Part shown: piece after piece, positions 5,223 through 11,534 of the stretch
How the letters are laid out: every line of letters starts with the position of its first letter
Numbering within the stretch: the first letter of the stretch is position 1
NCBI GenBank assembly: GCA_910585805.1
Contig: CAJUFB010000112.1
Location: forward strand, 1-11,534
Direction of reading: 5' to 3'
From: an uncultured Acetatifactor sp.
Lineage (GTDB): Bacteria; Bacillota; Clostridia; Lachnospirales; Lachnospiraceae
DNA: 11,534 nt
Made by a program: the position numbers and the translations under genes
The notes under the pieces: model-generated
Databases searched by the model: none
Told to the model about the DNA's origin: nothing
Seen by the model: the letters and a program-made list of their open reading frames with translations, nothing else

Positions 5223-5505
5223 CGGACAACGGGAGTCAGGGCTGTGGACCATATTTCCTTCCGGGCAACAGAAGGAGAAATCCTGGCTTTCACAGCCCCC
5301 AGCAGAGCCGGCAAAAGCACCGCCATCAAAATGCTCATCGGCATCCTCTACCCGGACTGAGGGCATGTGGATGTACCGGGCCTGGCCCCGTCCGGAAAAC
5401 GGAAGCAGCTGCCTATATAATCAGCAGCGTATCCGGCCAGAAAGAACAGCTCTGCACGCACCTGACGCCCCGTGAAATGTCTCGAAACATGAAACGGAGT
5501 TGTAC
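5223..5505 (+). pseudogene. Degraded ABC transporter ATPase fragment (ABC-2 / NatA-like exporter type)
   Basis: In the frame starting GCT at 5241 the plus strand reads AVDHISFRATEGEILAF and then APSRAGKST, which matches the start and Walker A of an ABC-2-type exporter ATPase (family form GPNGAGKST). IKMLIGILYPD follows. A TGA interrupts at 5358-5360. Reading resumes as GHVDVPGLAPSGKRK to about 5415. After a frameshift near 5415-5420 it continues as SSVSGQKEQLCTHLTPREM, matching the family's GQKEQLWxHLTP Q-loop region. No start, signature motif or Walker B remains, and it ends next to the fused ATPase gene on the other strand. The two Walker A substitutions, the stop, the frameshift and the truncation make it a remnant. 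It is unrelated to the importer beside it. Confidence 0.8.
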
Positions 5506-5519
5506 CCCGATTTTATCCG

Positions 5520-7205
5520 TCACGAACCCCACAGCAGCAGCTTCGTATAATCCTCCGTGGGATGGGCAAATACTTCCTCCGTCTCCCCCGTCTCGATGAT
5601 ATGCCCTTCCTTCATCACCATGATCCGGTCACACATCCGATAGACTACATTGATGTCGTGGGAAATGAACAGGCAGGCCAGATGCATTTCCTCCTGCAGC
5701 TTCAAAAACAGCTCCATGATCTGGGCCTGAATGGTCACATCCAAAGCGGAGACCGGTTCATCCGCAATCAGAAAACCGGGATTGGTGATCAGAGCCTGGG
5801 CGATGCTGACCCGCTGGCGCTGTCCGCCGCTGAGCTCCGAGGGTCTTCTGCCCCAATACCGCTCATCCATCCCCACCCGGCGCAGCATATCCCGGGCCGC
5901 CGTCTCCCTGTCCCCTCTGGTCATGGCAAGGCTTTTGTCCAATGCGCCTGCTGCCCGCAAAGGCTCCTGCAGCAGCCATCCTATGGTTTTGGCCGGATTT
6001 AAGCTGCTGTAAGGATCCTGAAATACCATCTGGGGACGGACGGAATTATGGACGATCTCCCCCTCTATATGCCGGTTCATCCCCAGGATAGCCTTGGAAA
6101 GAGAGGTTTTTCCGCAGCCGCTCTCCCCCACCAGCCCCAGGCTTTCCCCTGAATAGATTTCAAAATCCGCATTCCAAACCACACACTGGCTCCGCTTCCG
6201 GAACAGCCTGTTGCCCGGAGAAACCTTTTTCCGCTCCGGACCTTCCGTCTGTTCCCGGGCCTGAACACTTTTCCCGTCCTGATAATACACGGACAGATTG
6301 CGGACTTTCAGAACGGGAGCTGTCCCATCATTCCCGGCAACCCCCTTTTCCGGTATTTCCGATTCCCCTCTCTTGGCTTCCGCCGCAGATAATTCCCCGG
6401 ATTTTCTCCCCGGACCGGCCTTCCCTTTCATTCGGGAAGGCACCGCCTCCACCAGACGCTTTGTATAAGTATGACCGGGATGGTCAAACACCTCCTCAGC
6501 CGTTCCCGTCTCCACCACACAACCGTCCTTCATCACCGCCACCCTGTGGCAGAGCCTTCTGGCGAGGTGCAGGTCATGGGTGATAAAAAGCATGGCGTTT
6601 TTCTGTTCCCGGTTAATCTTCCGCAGCAGCTCCACGATCTGGTTTTGAATGGTCACATCCAGGGCCGTGGTGGGTTCGTCCGCAACGATGAGCCTGGGAT
6701 GGAGGATCACCGCCATGGCAATCATCACCCGCTGCCGCATCCCCCCGGAAAGCTGGTGAGGATAGCTGTCATACACCCGCTCCGCCTCATGAAGCCCCAC
6801 CGCCCGGAAAGTCTCCAAAACCCTGGTGCGGATTTCCTCCCCTGTAAGCTTCGTGTGGAGCCGCAGCACCTCCTCCACCTGTTTCCCCGCCTTCCGGGTA
6901 GGATTCAGGCTGGTCTGGGGTTCCTGGAATACCTGCGACATCTCCGCTCCCTGATAGCGTCGATACAAAGCCCTGTCGCAGGGTTTTCCCGCTTCCCGCA
7001 GCACCACATCGTCAAAAAGAATACGTCCTGCCGTCATATCTGCCGCATCCGATACAAGCCCCATCAAAGTCAGCGCAGTGACGGATTTCCCGGAGCCCGA
7101 CTCTCCCACAATGCCCAGAATCTCTCCGTCCCGAATCTCCAGGCTGACATGCTTCACCACTTCCGTGCCGCCGAAGGCTACGGACAAATCTTCTATCCTG
7201 ATCAT
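5520..7205 (-). CDS. Peptide-type ABC importer, fused double ATPase (DppD-DppF / GsiA-like), 561 aa
   Basis: The cytoplasmic energy module of the importer, with two complete ATP-binding domains in one chain. Domain 1 (about 1-255): Walker A GESGSGKS 34-41, Q-loop Gln94, signature LSGGM 152-156, Walker B LIVADE 172-177, switch His210. A low-complexity charged linker (about 256-296) follows. Domain 2 (about 297-561): Walker A GESGCGKT 360-367, Gln396, LSGGQ 458-462, FLIADE 478-483, His516. All catalytic residues are intact in both. It ends at YTKLLLWGS, so the C-terminal oligopeptide-transport extension common after such domains is missing. Most relatives encode the two halves as separate genes; GsiA is a known fused form. 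The ATG at 7205 has GGAGG about 11 bases upstream. It is the last gene of the operon, 193 bases after the second permease. Confidence 0.93.
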   Translation of the reverse strand: MIRIEDLSVAFGGTEVVKHVSLEIRDGEILGIVGESGSGKSVTALTLMGLVSDAADMTAGRILFDDVVLREAGKPCDRALYRRYQGAEMSQVFQEPQTSLNPTRKAGKQVEEVLRLHTKLTGEEIRTRVLETFRAVGLHEAERVYDSYPHQLSGGMRQRVMIAMAVILHPRLIVADEPTTALDVTIQNQIVELLRKINREQKNAMLFITHDLHLARRLCHRVAVMKDGCVVETGTAEEVFDHPGHTYTKRLVEAVPSRMKGKAGPGRKSGELSAAEAKRGESEIPEKGVAGNDGTAPVLKVRNLSVYYQDGKSVQAREQTEGPERKKVSPGNRLFRKRSQCVVWNADFEIYSGESLGLVGESGCGKTSLSKAILGMNRHIEGEIVHNSVRPQMVFQDPYSSLNPAKTIGWLLQEPLRAAGALDKSLAMTRGDRETAARDMLRRVGMDERYWGRRPSELSGGQRQRVSIAQALITNPGFLIADEPVSALDVTIQAQIMELFLKLQEEMHLACLFISHDINVVYRMCDRIMVMKEGHIIETGETEEVFAHPTEDYTKLLLWGS

Positions 7206-7250
7206 GCAGATGCGTCCCTCCTTCCGAAATTCTGTGCATATAAACCGGTT

Positions 7251-7376
7251 TTATCCTGCCGCGCCGCTTATAAAGCTCCATCCCCTGGTTCCCAACACAT
7301 AAAACATCTCTAATATCCTGTCGGCAACTGCAGCCACGCCCCCGTCATTCTTCACAAAACCGAACATCGCCGCCAT
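7251..7376 (-). CDS. Possible 41-aa small protein between permease and ATPase genes
   Basis: The frame runs from ATG at 7376 to TAA at 7251-7253, reading MAAMFGFVKNDGGVAAVADR, then a hydrophobic ILEMFYVLGTRGWSFIS. It fills most of the 193-base gap inside an otherwise tight operon. No good Shine-Dalgarno precedes either in-frame ATG, and I recognise no family. It may be chance, or leftover sequence from a longer gene. Confidence 0.2.
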   Translation of the reverse strand: MAAMFGFVKNDGGVAAVADRILEMFYVLGTRGWSFISGAAG

Positions 7377-7398
7377 TCCCACCGCCGGAGCCGCAGCA

Positions 7399-8229
7399 TT
7401 ATACGAAATTTACCGCCGCAGAAGTCCACCGCCGTATCCCCTCGCTGAACAGGGAAAATCCCAGCACCAGCCACACAATGGTCAATCCCGGCGCCAGGGC
7501 GCACCAGGGAGCGGACTGCAGATACCCCTGGGCATCCGAAAGCATATTGCCCAGGCTGGCATCCGGCGGCTGCACCCCTATGCCCAGATAGCTCATGCCG
7601 GATTCCGCCAGGATGGCATTGTTGAACCCGATCATCACCGACACCCAGAATACGGAGAAAATGTTAGGCAGTATATGGATAAAAAGAATACGGAATTTCC
7701 CCACCTCCATCATTCTGGCTCTCTTGATATAATCCGCATCCCTCAGCCGGATAAACTCCCCCCTGACAATCCGCACAAAACCGGGCATAAATACCAGGGA
7801 CATGGAAATGATCACATTCTGCCTGCCGCTGCCCAGAATGCTGATGATTACCAGCGTCAGCAGGATACTGGGAAAACCGTTCAGCGCGTCCGTGACCCGC
7901 ATCACCGCCTCATCCAGGATTCCCCCGAAGTACCCTGTTACCGCCCCCAGAAAGATTCCCGCCAGCCCCGAGAAAAACACCACCAGGCTGCTGATGAGCA
8001 TCGTCGTCCCCAGCCCCCGCATGACCCTGGAGAAAATATCCCGGCCGAAATTATCCGTGCCGAAGGGATGCCGCAGGGAAGGCGCCGAAAATTTTTCCGC
8101 GGCGGACATTGCCGTAGTGCTGTAAGGGGTCCAGAAAAACCCCGCCACGCCCAGCAACACGGCAATACCCGTCATCACAATACCGGCATACAGGTATTTG
8201 TTCCATTTTTTTCCGTTTTTCTTCTTCAT
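7399..8229 (-). CDS. Peptide-type ABC importer permease, DppC/OppC-like, 276 aa
   Basis: Inner-membrane permease subunit. A short basic N-terminus leads into a first hydrophobic helix (about 12-33). The extracytoplasmic stretch SLRHPFGTDNFGRDIFSRVM is a hallmark of the DppC/OppC branch. Further helices follow, and the EAA-type coupling loop (RARMMEVGKFRILFIHILPN) contacts the ATPase. The tail of that loop region, AESGMSYLGIGVQPPDASLG, is also typical of DppC proteins. AAGGAG lies 6 bases before the ATG at 8229. It is separated by 23 bases from the preceding permease gene, so co-translation in one mRNA is expected. Length is normal for the family. Substrate specificity cannot be assigned. Confidence 0.93.
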   Translation of the reverse strand: MKKKNGKKWNKYLYAGIVMTGIAVLLGVAGFFWTPYSTTAMSAAEKFSAPSLRHPFGTDNFGRDIFSRVMRGLGTTMLISSLVVFFSGLAGIFLGAVTGYFGGILDEAVMRVTDALNGFPSILLTLVIISILGSGRQNVIISMSLVFMPGFVRIVRGEFIRLRDADYIKRARMMEVGKFRILFIHILPNIFSVFWVSVMIGFNNAILAESGMSYLGIGVQPPDASLGNMLSDAQGYLQSAPWCALAPGLTIVWLVLGFSLFSEGIRRWTSAAVNFV

Positions 8230-8252
8230 ACCGGCTCCTTCGGTCCCCTGGC

Positions 8253-9206
8253 TTACGAAATCCTGGGATCCACCACTTTATACAGGATATCCACCAGAAA
8301 ATAAACAAAAATAACCACAAAAGTAATATACAGAATCAGAATCTCCACCACCGGAAAATCCCTGGTGGAAATGGAACTGATCAGCAGCCTGCCGATGCCC
8401 GGAAGCCCGAACACCTGCTCCACCACAATGCTGCCCGCCACAATCTCCGCCACGATCATGCCCAGAAAGGTGATCACTGGCATCAAGGCATTGCGGAGCA
8501 CATGCCCGTACATCACCCGTTCCCTGCTGCAGCCCTTGCTGTAAGCGGTGCGCACATAGTCCGCTCCCATCTCCGTCAGCATGGAATTACGTAAAAATCT
8601 TGCCGTCATGGCGATTTTAGGCAATGCGATGGATATTGCCGGAAACAGCAGATACCCTAAGAAGCCCCGGAAATCCTCCTGATAGCTCACATAGCCGCCG
8701 GGCGCAAACCATTTTAACAAAATACCGAACAGCCAGGTTACCAGAATTCCCAGAAAGAAAGAGGGCACCGCCATAGTCGCCTGGGTAACCACCCCCAAAA
8801 CCGCATCCAGGACATGGGAACTGCTCTTTGCCCACAGCACTCCCAAGGGAACGGACACCAGAACAATCATCGCCATTGAAAACGCCGCAAGCCACAAAGT
8901 CACCGGCATCTTATCCCCTATCAGTTCCGCCACCGGCATCATCTCATTCATGTTCCTGGAATACCGATAGCTCACTCCCAGATCTCCCCGAAGCACACCT
9001 GCCGCCCACTTTCCGTAACGCACCAGAGGCGGGTCATTTAAGCCCAGCTCCTCCCGAAGCGCCTCTTCCCGCTCGGGTGTGGCCTCCGTCCCCAAAATGG
9101 AGGAAACCACATCCCCGGGAATGATCTGAAAAGCAAAAAAAGCAGCTGCGGAAACCAGAAACAATGTCATAATGAGAGTAATGATTTTTTTACCTAAGTA
9201 TTTCAC
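8253..9206 (-). CDS. Peptide-type ABC importer permease, DppB/OppB-like, 317 aa (GTG start)
   Basis: First permease of the importer, partner of the DppC-like subunit. It begins with one helix (about 7-29) and FQIIPGDVV, the standard PGD motif of DppB/OppB proteins. The region EALREELGLNDPPLVRYGKW with RGDLGVSYRYS is also family-typical. The coupling loop is AYSKGCSRERVMYGHVLRNA, followed by VEQVFGLPGIGRLL and the C-terminal ending DILYKVVDPRIS. The start is GTG at 9204-9206 with AGGAGG 7 bases upstream. It follows the solute-binding protein gene after 184 bases that hold a terminator and alternative stem-loops, so its expression is probably lower than that of the binding protein. Confidence 0.93.
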   Translation of the reverse strand: MKYLGKKIITLIMTLFLVSAAAFFAFQIIPGDVVSSILGTEATPEREEALREELGLNDPPLVRYGKWAAGVLRGDLGVSYRYSRNMNEMMPVAELIGDKMPVTLWLAAFSMAMIVLVSVPLGVLWAKSSSHVLDAVLGVVTQATMAVPSFFLGILVTWLFGILLKWFAPGGYVSYQEDFRGFLGYLLFPAISIALPKIAMTARFLRNSMLTEMGADYVRTAYSKGCSRERVMYGHVLRNALMPVITFLGMIVAEIVAGSIVVEQVFGLPGIGRLLISSISTRDFPVVEILILYITFVVIFVYFLVDILYKVVDPRIS

Positions 9207-9277
9207 GCCGCTGCCTCCTGCTTTTCTTCATTTTTTTCCGGAATCAGCCTCCCGGCATCCGGTCCTTTGAGATTCAT
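9203..9277 (-). CDS. Possible 24-aa leader frame overlapping the first permease start
   Basis: ATG at 9277 opens a 24-codon frame (starting MNLKGPDAGRL) whose TGA overlaps the permease GTG start as GTGA. That arrangement would permit translational coupling. Its own ribosome-binding site is weak and its composition is not distinctive, so it may be chance. Confidence 0.15.
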   Translation of the reverse strand: MNLKGPDAGRLIPEKNEEKQEAAA

Positions 9278-9302
9278 TTCACTTCGCCTGGGAACTGCCG
9301 GA

Positions 9303-9378
9303 AAATAACCGCTGCAACTTATTCCGGCTAAACCCCGGAAATACAATAAAACCCGCTATGAACCTGCAGCGGTTATTT
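9303..9378 (-). promoter_or_regulatory. Competing stem-loops between binding-protein and permease genes
   Basis: AAATAACCGCTGCA (9303-9316) and TGCAGCGGTTATTT (9365-9378) are perfect 14-base inverted repeats. An inner hairpin TTCCGG/CCGGAA (9322-9340) lies between. The outer stem uses the same bases (9368-9372) as one arm of the terminator at 9341-9372, so the two structures are mutually exclusive in the mRNA. Confidence 0.5.
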
Positions 9379-9397
9379 GCAGAAACTTCCTTATTCC
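9340..9397 (-). repeat. Repeat family B, second copy
   Basis: Ungapped match to 1-58 (48/58). On the minus strand it spans the last two codons and stop of the solute-binding protein and the terminator that follows. The sequence just to its left (9300-9340) contains inverted echoes of the same words, so the repeat unit may be about 100 bases, only half visible at the left edge of the window. Confidence 0.6.
9341..9372 (-). terminator. Intra-operon terminator after the solute-binding protein gene
   Basis: CCGCT (9353-9357) pairs with AGCGG (9368-9372). GTTTTATTG follows on the minus strand. The stem is short and the T-tract interrupted, so termination is likely partial. That fits the usual excess of binding protein over permease. 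Confidence 0.55.
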
Positions 9398-11097
9398 ACA
9401 ATGTATACCGTGCTCATATCCTGCACGTACACCGGATAGAATTTATACCCTGCCAGGCGCTTGCTGATAGCCGTCATATTGGCCGGAGCCTGGATAAAGA
9501 CGCTGCCCGCCTCATCACAGAGAATCTTCTGCAGTTCCTTATAATATTCTGCCTTCTCCGCCGGGTCCAGAGTGGCCTGAGCCTTTAAATAAATTTCGTC
9601 ATACTCCGGACTCTGGAAATTGATGAAATTCTTTTTGGAGTCGGTCTGGAACCGGTTCATCAGGTAACCGGGGGTCATATCACAGGTCAAAGCCGTAATG
9701 GTGGCATCAAACTGGCGTCCGTTATACACCTCGTCCAGCCAGGTACCGTTGTCCATGCCCCTGATGGTGGCTTGAATACCGATTTCCTTAAGCTGCTCCG
9801 CGATCACTTCCCCTGTCTGCATATGGAACTCATAAGTGGAGACAATGGCAATCTCCATATCAAATCCCTCCGCATAGCCCGCATCCGCCATCAGCTCCTT
9901 AGCCTTCTCCACATTGGCCGCAGTGCCGTAAGTATCATTCAGATCCACATAGTACTCCTTCAGGGTGGGCATCATGGCCGAGCTGATCAGCGTTCCGTTT
10001 CCGCCTGCAACAAAGTCGTTGATGGCCTCCTTATCCAGGGCATAGCTAATAGCCTGGCGCACCCGCACATCGTTTAACGGCTCCACAGCATTGTTCAAAA
10101 ACAGCGCCTGCACCATATTGGTGGGAGACGAAATCACCTGATGGCTGTCCTGGAGCGCCTGGGCCTGAGAATCCGTCAGGTAGGCGTAGAAGTCAATGGT
10201 ACCGCCCTGTAGCTCCATCAGCGAGGTATCCCCGTCGCCCATGATCTTGAATTCCACACTGTCAAGGTAAGGAAGTCCTTCCTGCCAGTAATCGGGATTC
10301 TTCGTCATGGTAATTCCCTTCAGGGGCTCGTAGGAAACAAAAGAAAACGGCCCGGTGCCCACTGGATCCGCACCTTCCGCCTCTCCGCTTCCCGCGGGAA
10401 TTATGGCGGCCACGAAGCTGTAGATCAACTCCGTGTTGGCACTTCCTACCGTCACCTGAACCGTCTGTTCGTCGATAATTTCAACCGCCTCTATGACGCT
10501 CAGGGTGGAAATCAGGGGAGTGCCATCCAACAGTCCCGATACCCTCTCCAGAGAGTACTTCACATCCTCAGCAGTCACGGCGTTGCCATTGTGAAACTTC
10601 ACACCCTCCCGGAGCGTGAAGGTGTACACCAACCCGTCCTCCGAAATCGTGTAATCGCTGGCAACCGCATTGATCAGATTGCCGTTTTCATCAGGCTTTA
10701 CCAAGCCTTCAAAAATGTTGAATAAAATTTCCTTAGTTCCTGCCGCCGTTGCTTTATGAGGGTCAAGACTGTCGATATCCTGTTGTATTCCTACAACAAT
10801 GGAGCCGCCGTACTGGTTCTCCGGCGTCTCCTGCCCGGCCTGGCCAGCCTCCGCCGTGCTTTCCCCGGACGCGCTTTCTTCCGCTGAAGTCTCGCCATCC
10901 GTACCGCCGGTGCTTTCCTGTTCCGAACCGGAATCCAGAGGTATTTCCCCGGACTCCACAGAGGAATTATCCCCCGAAGACTCTCCTGTGCCGCCTGCGC
11001 ATCCGCCCAGTACAGCCATTGTCAGAAGTGCCGTGAAAAGAAAACCGCAAAGTTTCTTTTTCCCTGGAATGTTTTTCAAATGAAAGAACTTTCTCAT
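9391..11097 (-). CDS. Peptide-type ABC importer solute-binding lipoprotein (SBP_bac_5 family), 568 aa
   Basis: Extracytoplasmic substrate-capturing subunit, anchored by lipid. A basic N-terminus (MRKFFHLKN) and hydrophobic core lead to a lipobox LGGC with Cys33 as the lipidated residue. A long Ser/Gly/Glu-rich linker (about 34-95) follows. The mature domain starts near YGGSIVVGIQQDIDSLDPH and continues with family motifs NIFEGLVKPDENG, YTFTLREGVKFHNGNAVTAEDV and VRQAISYALDKEAI. This is the DppA/OppA/nickel-binding fold; the ligand cannot be assigned. The ATG at 11097 is chosen because GAGGAG (11107-11112) lies 9 bases upstream and the lipoprotein signal then begins correctly; an upstream in-frame start at 11133 would add 12 residues over the ribosome-binding site. 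It heads the importer operon and has its own promoter. Confidence 0.94.
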   Translation of the reverse strand: MRKFFHLKNIPGKKKLCGFLFTALLTMAVLGGCAGGTGESSGDNSSVESGEIPLDSGSEQESTGGTDGETSAEESASGESTAEAGQAGQETPENQYGGSIVVGIQQDIDSLDPHKATAAGTKEILFNIFEGLVKPDENGNLINAVASDYTISEDGLVYTFTLREGVKFHNGNAVTAEDVKYSLERVSGLLDGTPLISTLSVIEAVEIIDEQTVQVTVGSANTELIYSFVAAIIPAGSGEAEGADPVGTGPFSFVSYEPLKGITMTKNPDYWQEGLPYLDSVEFKIMGDGDTSLMELQGGTIDFYAYLTDSQAQALQDSHQVISSPTNMVQALFLNNAVEPLNDVRVRQAISYALDKEAINDFVAGGNGTLISSAMMPTLKEYYVDLNDTYGTAANVEKAKELMADAGYAEGFDMEIAIVSTYEFHMQTGEVIAEQLKEIGIQATIRGMDNGTWLDEVYNGRQFDATITALTCDMTPGYLMNRFQTDSKKNFINFQSPEYDEIYLKAQATLDPAEKAEYYKELQKILCDEAGSVFIQAPANMTAISKRLAGYKFYPVYVQDMSTVYIVE

Positions 11098-11151
11098 TGT
11101 GCTCTTCTCCTCTTCGATTAATAAACCTCTCACTATTCAATTGTTTCCCTC

Positions 11152-11179
11152 ATTTTACCATAGAATGGCGCAAATGCAA
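11152..11179 (-). promoter_or_regulatory. Promoter of the importer operon
   Basis: The minus strand has TTGCAT (11174-11179), a 16-base spacer and TAAAAT (11152-11157). TGG directly precedes the -10, giving an extended TGn element. The predicted start near 11145 gives a leader of about 48 nt containing GAGGAG. Confidence 0.65.
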
Positions 11180-11270
11180 GTATTTTATTCCGTACATACT
11201 CAAAAAGCTGGCACAAAAGGAGGCCGCCGCAATACGAATGCCCAGCCCCATTTTCATGGAATCAGCGCTT

Positions 11271-11284
11271 ATGTTTATAAACAT
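11271..11284. promoter_or_regulatory. 14-bp perfect palindrome, candidate operator
   Basis: ATGTTTATAAACAT is a perfect palindrome about 90 bp upstream of the importer promoter's -35. It could be a dimeric regulator site acting from a distance. AT-rich palindromes also arise by chance. Confidence 0.3.
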
Positions 11285-11307
11285 TGTCGACTATGTATCC
11301 AATCCGC

Positions 11308-11334
11308 AAAAAAACAGTTTCTCAACTACACTGT
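11308..11334 (-). terminator. Weak terminator-like hairpin
   Basis: ACAGT (11330-11334 on the minus strand) pairs with ACTGT (11314-11318), followed by a run of T (11308-11314). The stem is only 5 bp, but the T-tract is clean. It is a candidate end for the amidase-like transcript. Confidence 0.35.
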
Positions 11335-11412
11335 AGTCCCCCTGCTCCCCGATTTCCCTTTTATCATTTGTGTACTATAAGTGTTGCAATCTAATTCATA
11401 ATGGCGTTCTCT

Positions 11413-11445
11413 GCAGACTGGTACAGGCTCTTTCTGTCAGTCTGC
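11413..11445 (-). promoter_or_regulatory. Stem-loop spanning the stop codon of the edge gene
   Basis: GCAGACTG (11413-11420) and CAGTCTGC (11438-11445) are perfect 8-base complements, with an inner ACAG/CTGT pairing. The stop codon (11437-11439) lies in the stem. No T-tract follows, so it is more likely an mRNA 3' structure than a terminator. Confidence 0.4.
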
Positions 11446-11534
11446 CTGTTGAATTTCATTGGAAATTCCTTCTGCAATCCTCTGTGCCAAACTTTCCTGA
11501 TAATCGTCATCCAACAGCTTTTGACTCTCAGAAT
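11437..11534 (-). CDS. Partial CDS: C-terminal end of an N-acetylmuramoyl-L-alanine amidase-like protein
   Basis: Only the final 31 codons are inside the window. They read SESQKLLDDDYQESLAQRIA, then EGISNEIQQAD and TGA. The pattern of a Ser/Glu-rich turn, then KLLxDxxYQxxLAxxIAxGI, matches the last helix of Amidase_3 cell-wall hydrolases as I recall it, where the preceding residues are usually a Gly-Phe-x-x-Asn-Pro turn. The catalytic domain is outside the window, so this rests on one helix. The importer promoter follows about 260 bases downstream, so the two are probably separate transcripts. Confidence 0.55.
   Translation of the reverse strand, partial: SESQKLLDDDYQESLAQRIAEGISNEIQQAD

Larger units (their letters stand above)
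11098..11436. other. Intergenic region upstream of the importer operon
   Basis: No gene is seen. It holds the binding-protein promoter (11152-11179), a 14-bp palindrome (11271-11284), a weak terminator-like hairpin (11308-11334) and the hairpin at the end of the upstream gene. Plus-strand open frames here lack ribosome-binding sites and family resemblance. Confidence 0.6.

Noticed and set aside
6471..7313. 280-codon plus-strand frame
   Set aside because: Antisense to the fused ATPase, whose motifs are intact on the other strand. His/Pro/Arg-rich shadow.
7675..8304. 209-codon plus-strand frame
   Set aside because: Antisense shadow of the DppC-like permease; composition dominated by His, Pro, Gln and Arg.
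11097..11336. Plus-strand frames upstream of the importer
   Set aside because: They overlap the binding-protein promoter and ribosome-binding site in antisense and have no initiation signals.
1..11534. CRISPR array, rRNA, intact insertion sequence, or known riboswitch
   Set aside because: No regularly spaced short repeats, rRNA words, transposase or recognised aptamer core were seen in reading both strands. No search tool was available to exclude weak cases.

Overview
The window looks like chromosome of a low-to-medium GC Firmicute, most likely a gut Lachnospiraceae / Clostridium cluster XIVa organism. This is inferred from the protein styles (DUF6320-type zinc-ribbon membrane protein, COG4908-type acyltransferase, Ser/Glu-rich lipoprotein linker), strong AGGAGG ribosome-binding sites, and a tRNA without an encoded CCA. 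Every intact gene reads on the minus strand. The only plus-strand coding trace is a decayed ABC ATPase.

Right to left, in the direction of transcription: the right edge holds the last 31 codons of what resembles an N-acetylmuramoyl-L-alanine amidase. Next is a complete peptide-type ABC importer with its own promoter (11152-11179): a solute-binding lipoprotein (9391-11097), a repeat-rich spacer with a terminator and a competing hairpin, two permeases (8253-9206, 7399-8229), and one protein with both ATPase domains fused (5520-7205). Beyond it is the remnant of a second, unrelated ABC ATPase on the plus strand (about 5223-5505). Then comes a tRNA-Leu(CAG) with a near-ideal promoter and two stacked terminators.

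The left half (about 800-4580) holds three genes that look functionally linked: a condensation-domain-like acyltransferase with HHxxxDG (3049-4377), a six-helix membrane protein with an N-terminal zinc ribbon (2154-2870), and an HSL-type alpha/beta hydrolase (840-1910). They are preceded by a good promoter (4547-4574) and a roughly 160-nt GC-rich leader that can fold into a three-way junction. The set pairs an acyl-transferring enzyme, a membrane protein and an ester-hydrolysing enzyme, so I suggest a membrane-associated acyl-ester pathway with unknown substrate. Left of it is a small unit with its own promoter: a 20-codon peptide with a very strong Shine-Dalgarno, then a 124-aa protein of unknown function.

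Two dispersed repeat families stand out. Family A is a 102-bp MITE-like element, present as two inverted copies (77-178 and 4647-4748; 93/102 identical, all nine differences transitions) with imperfect 28-bp terminal inverted repeats, plus a probable solo end at 4399-4426. The two full copies bracket the small unit and the whole acyltransferase/hydrolase region. Family B is a terminator-bearing block seen at 1-58 and 9340-9397.
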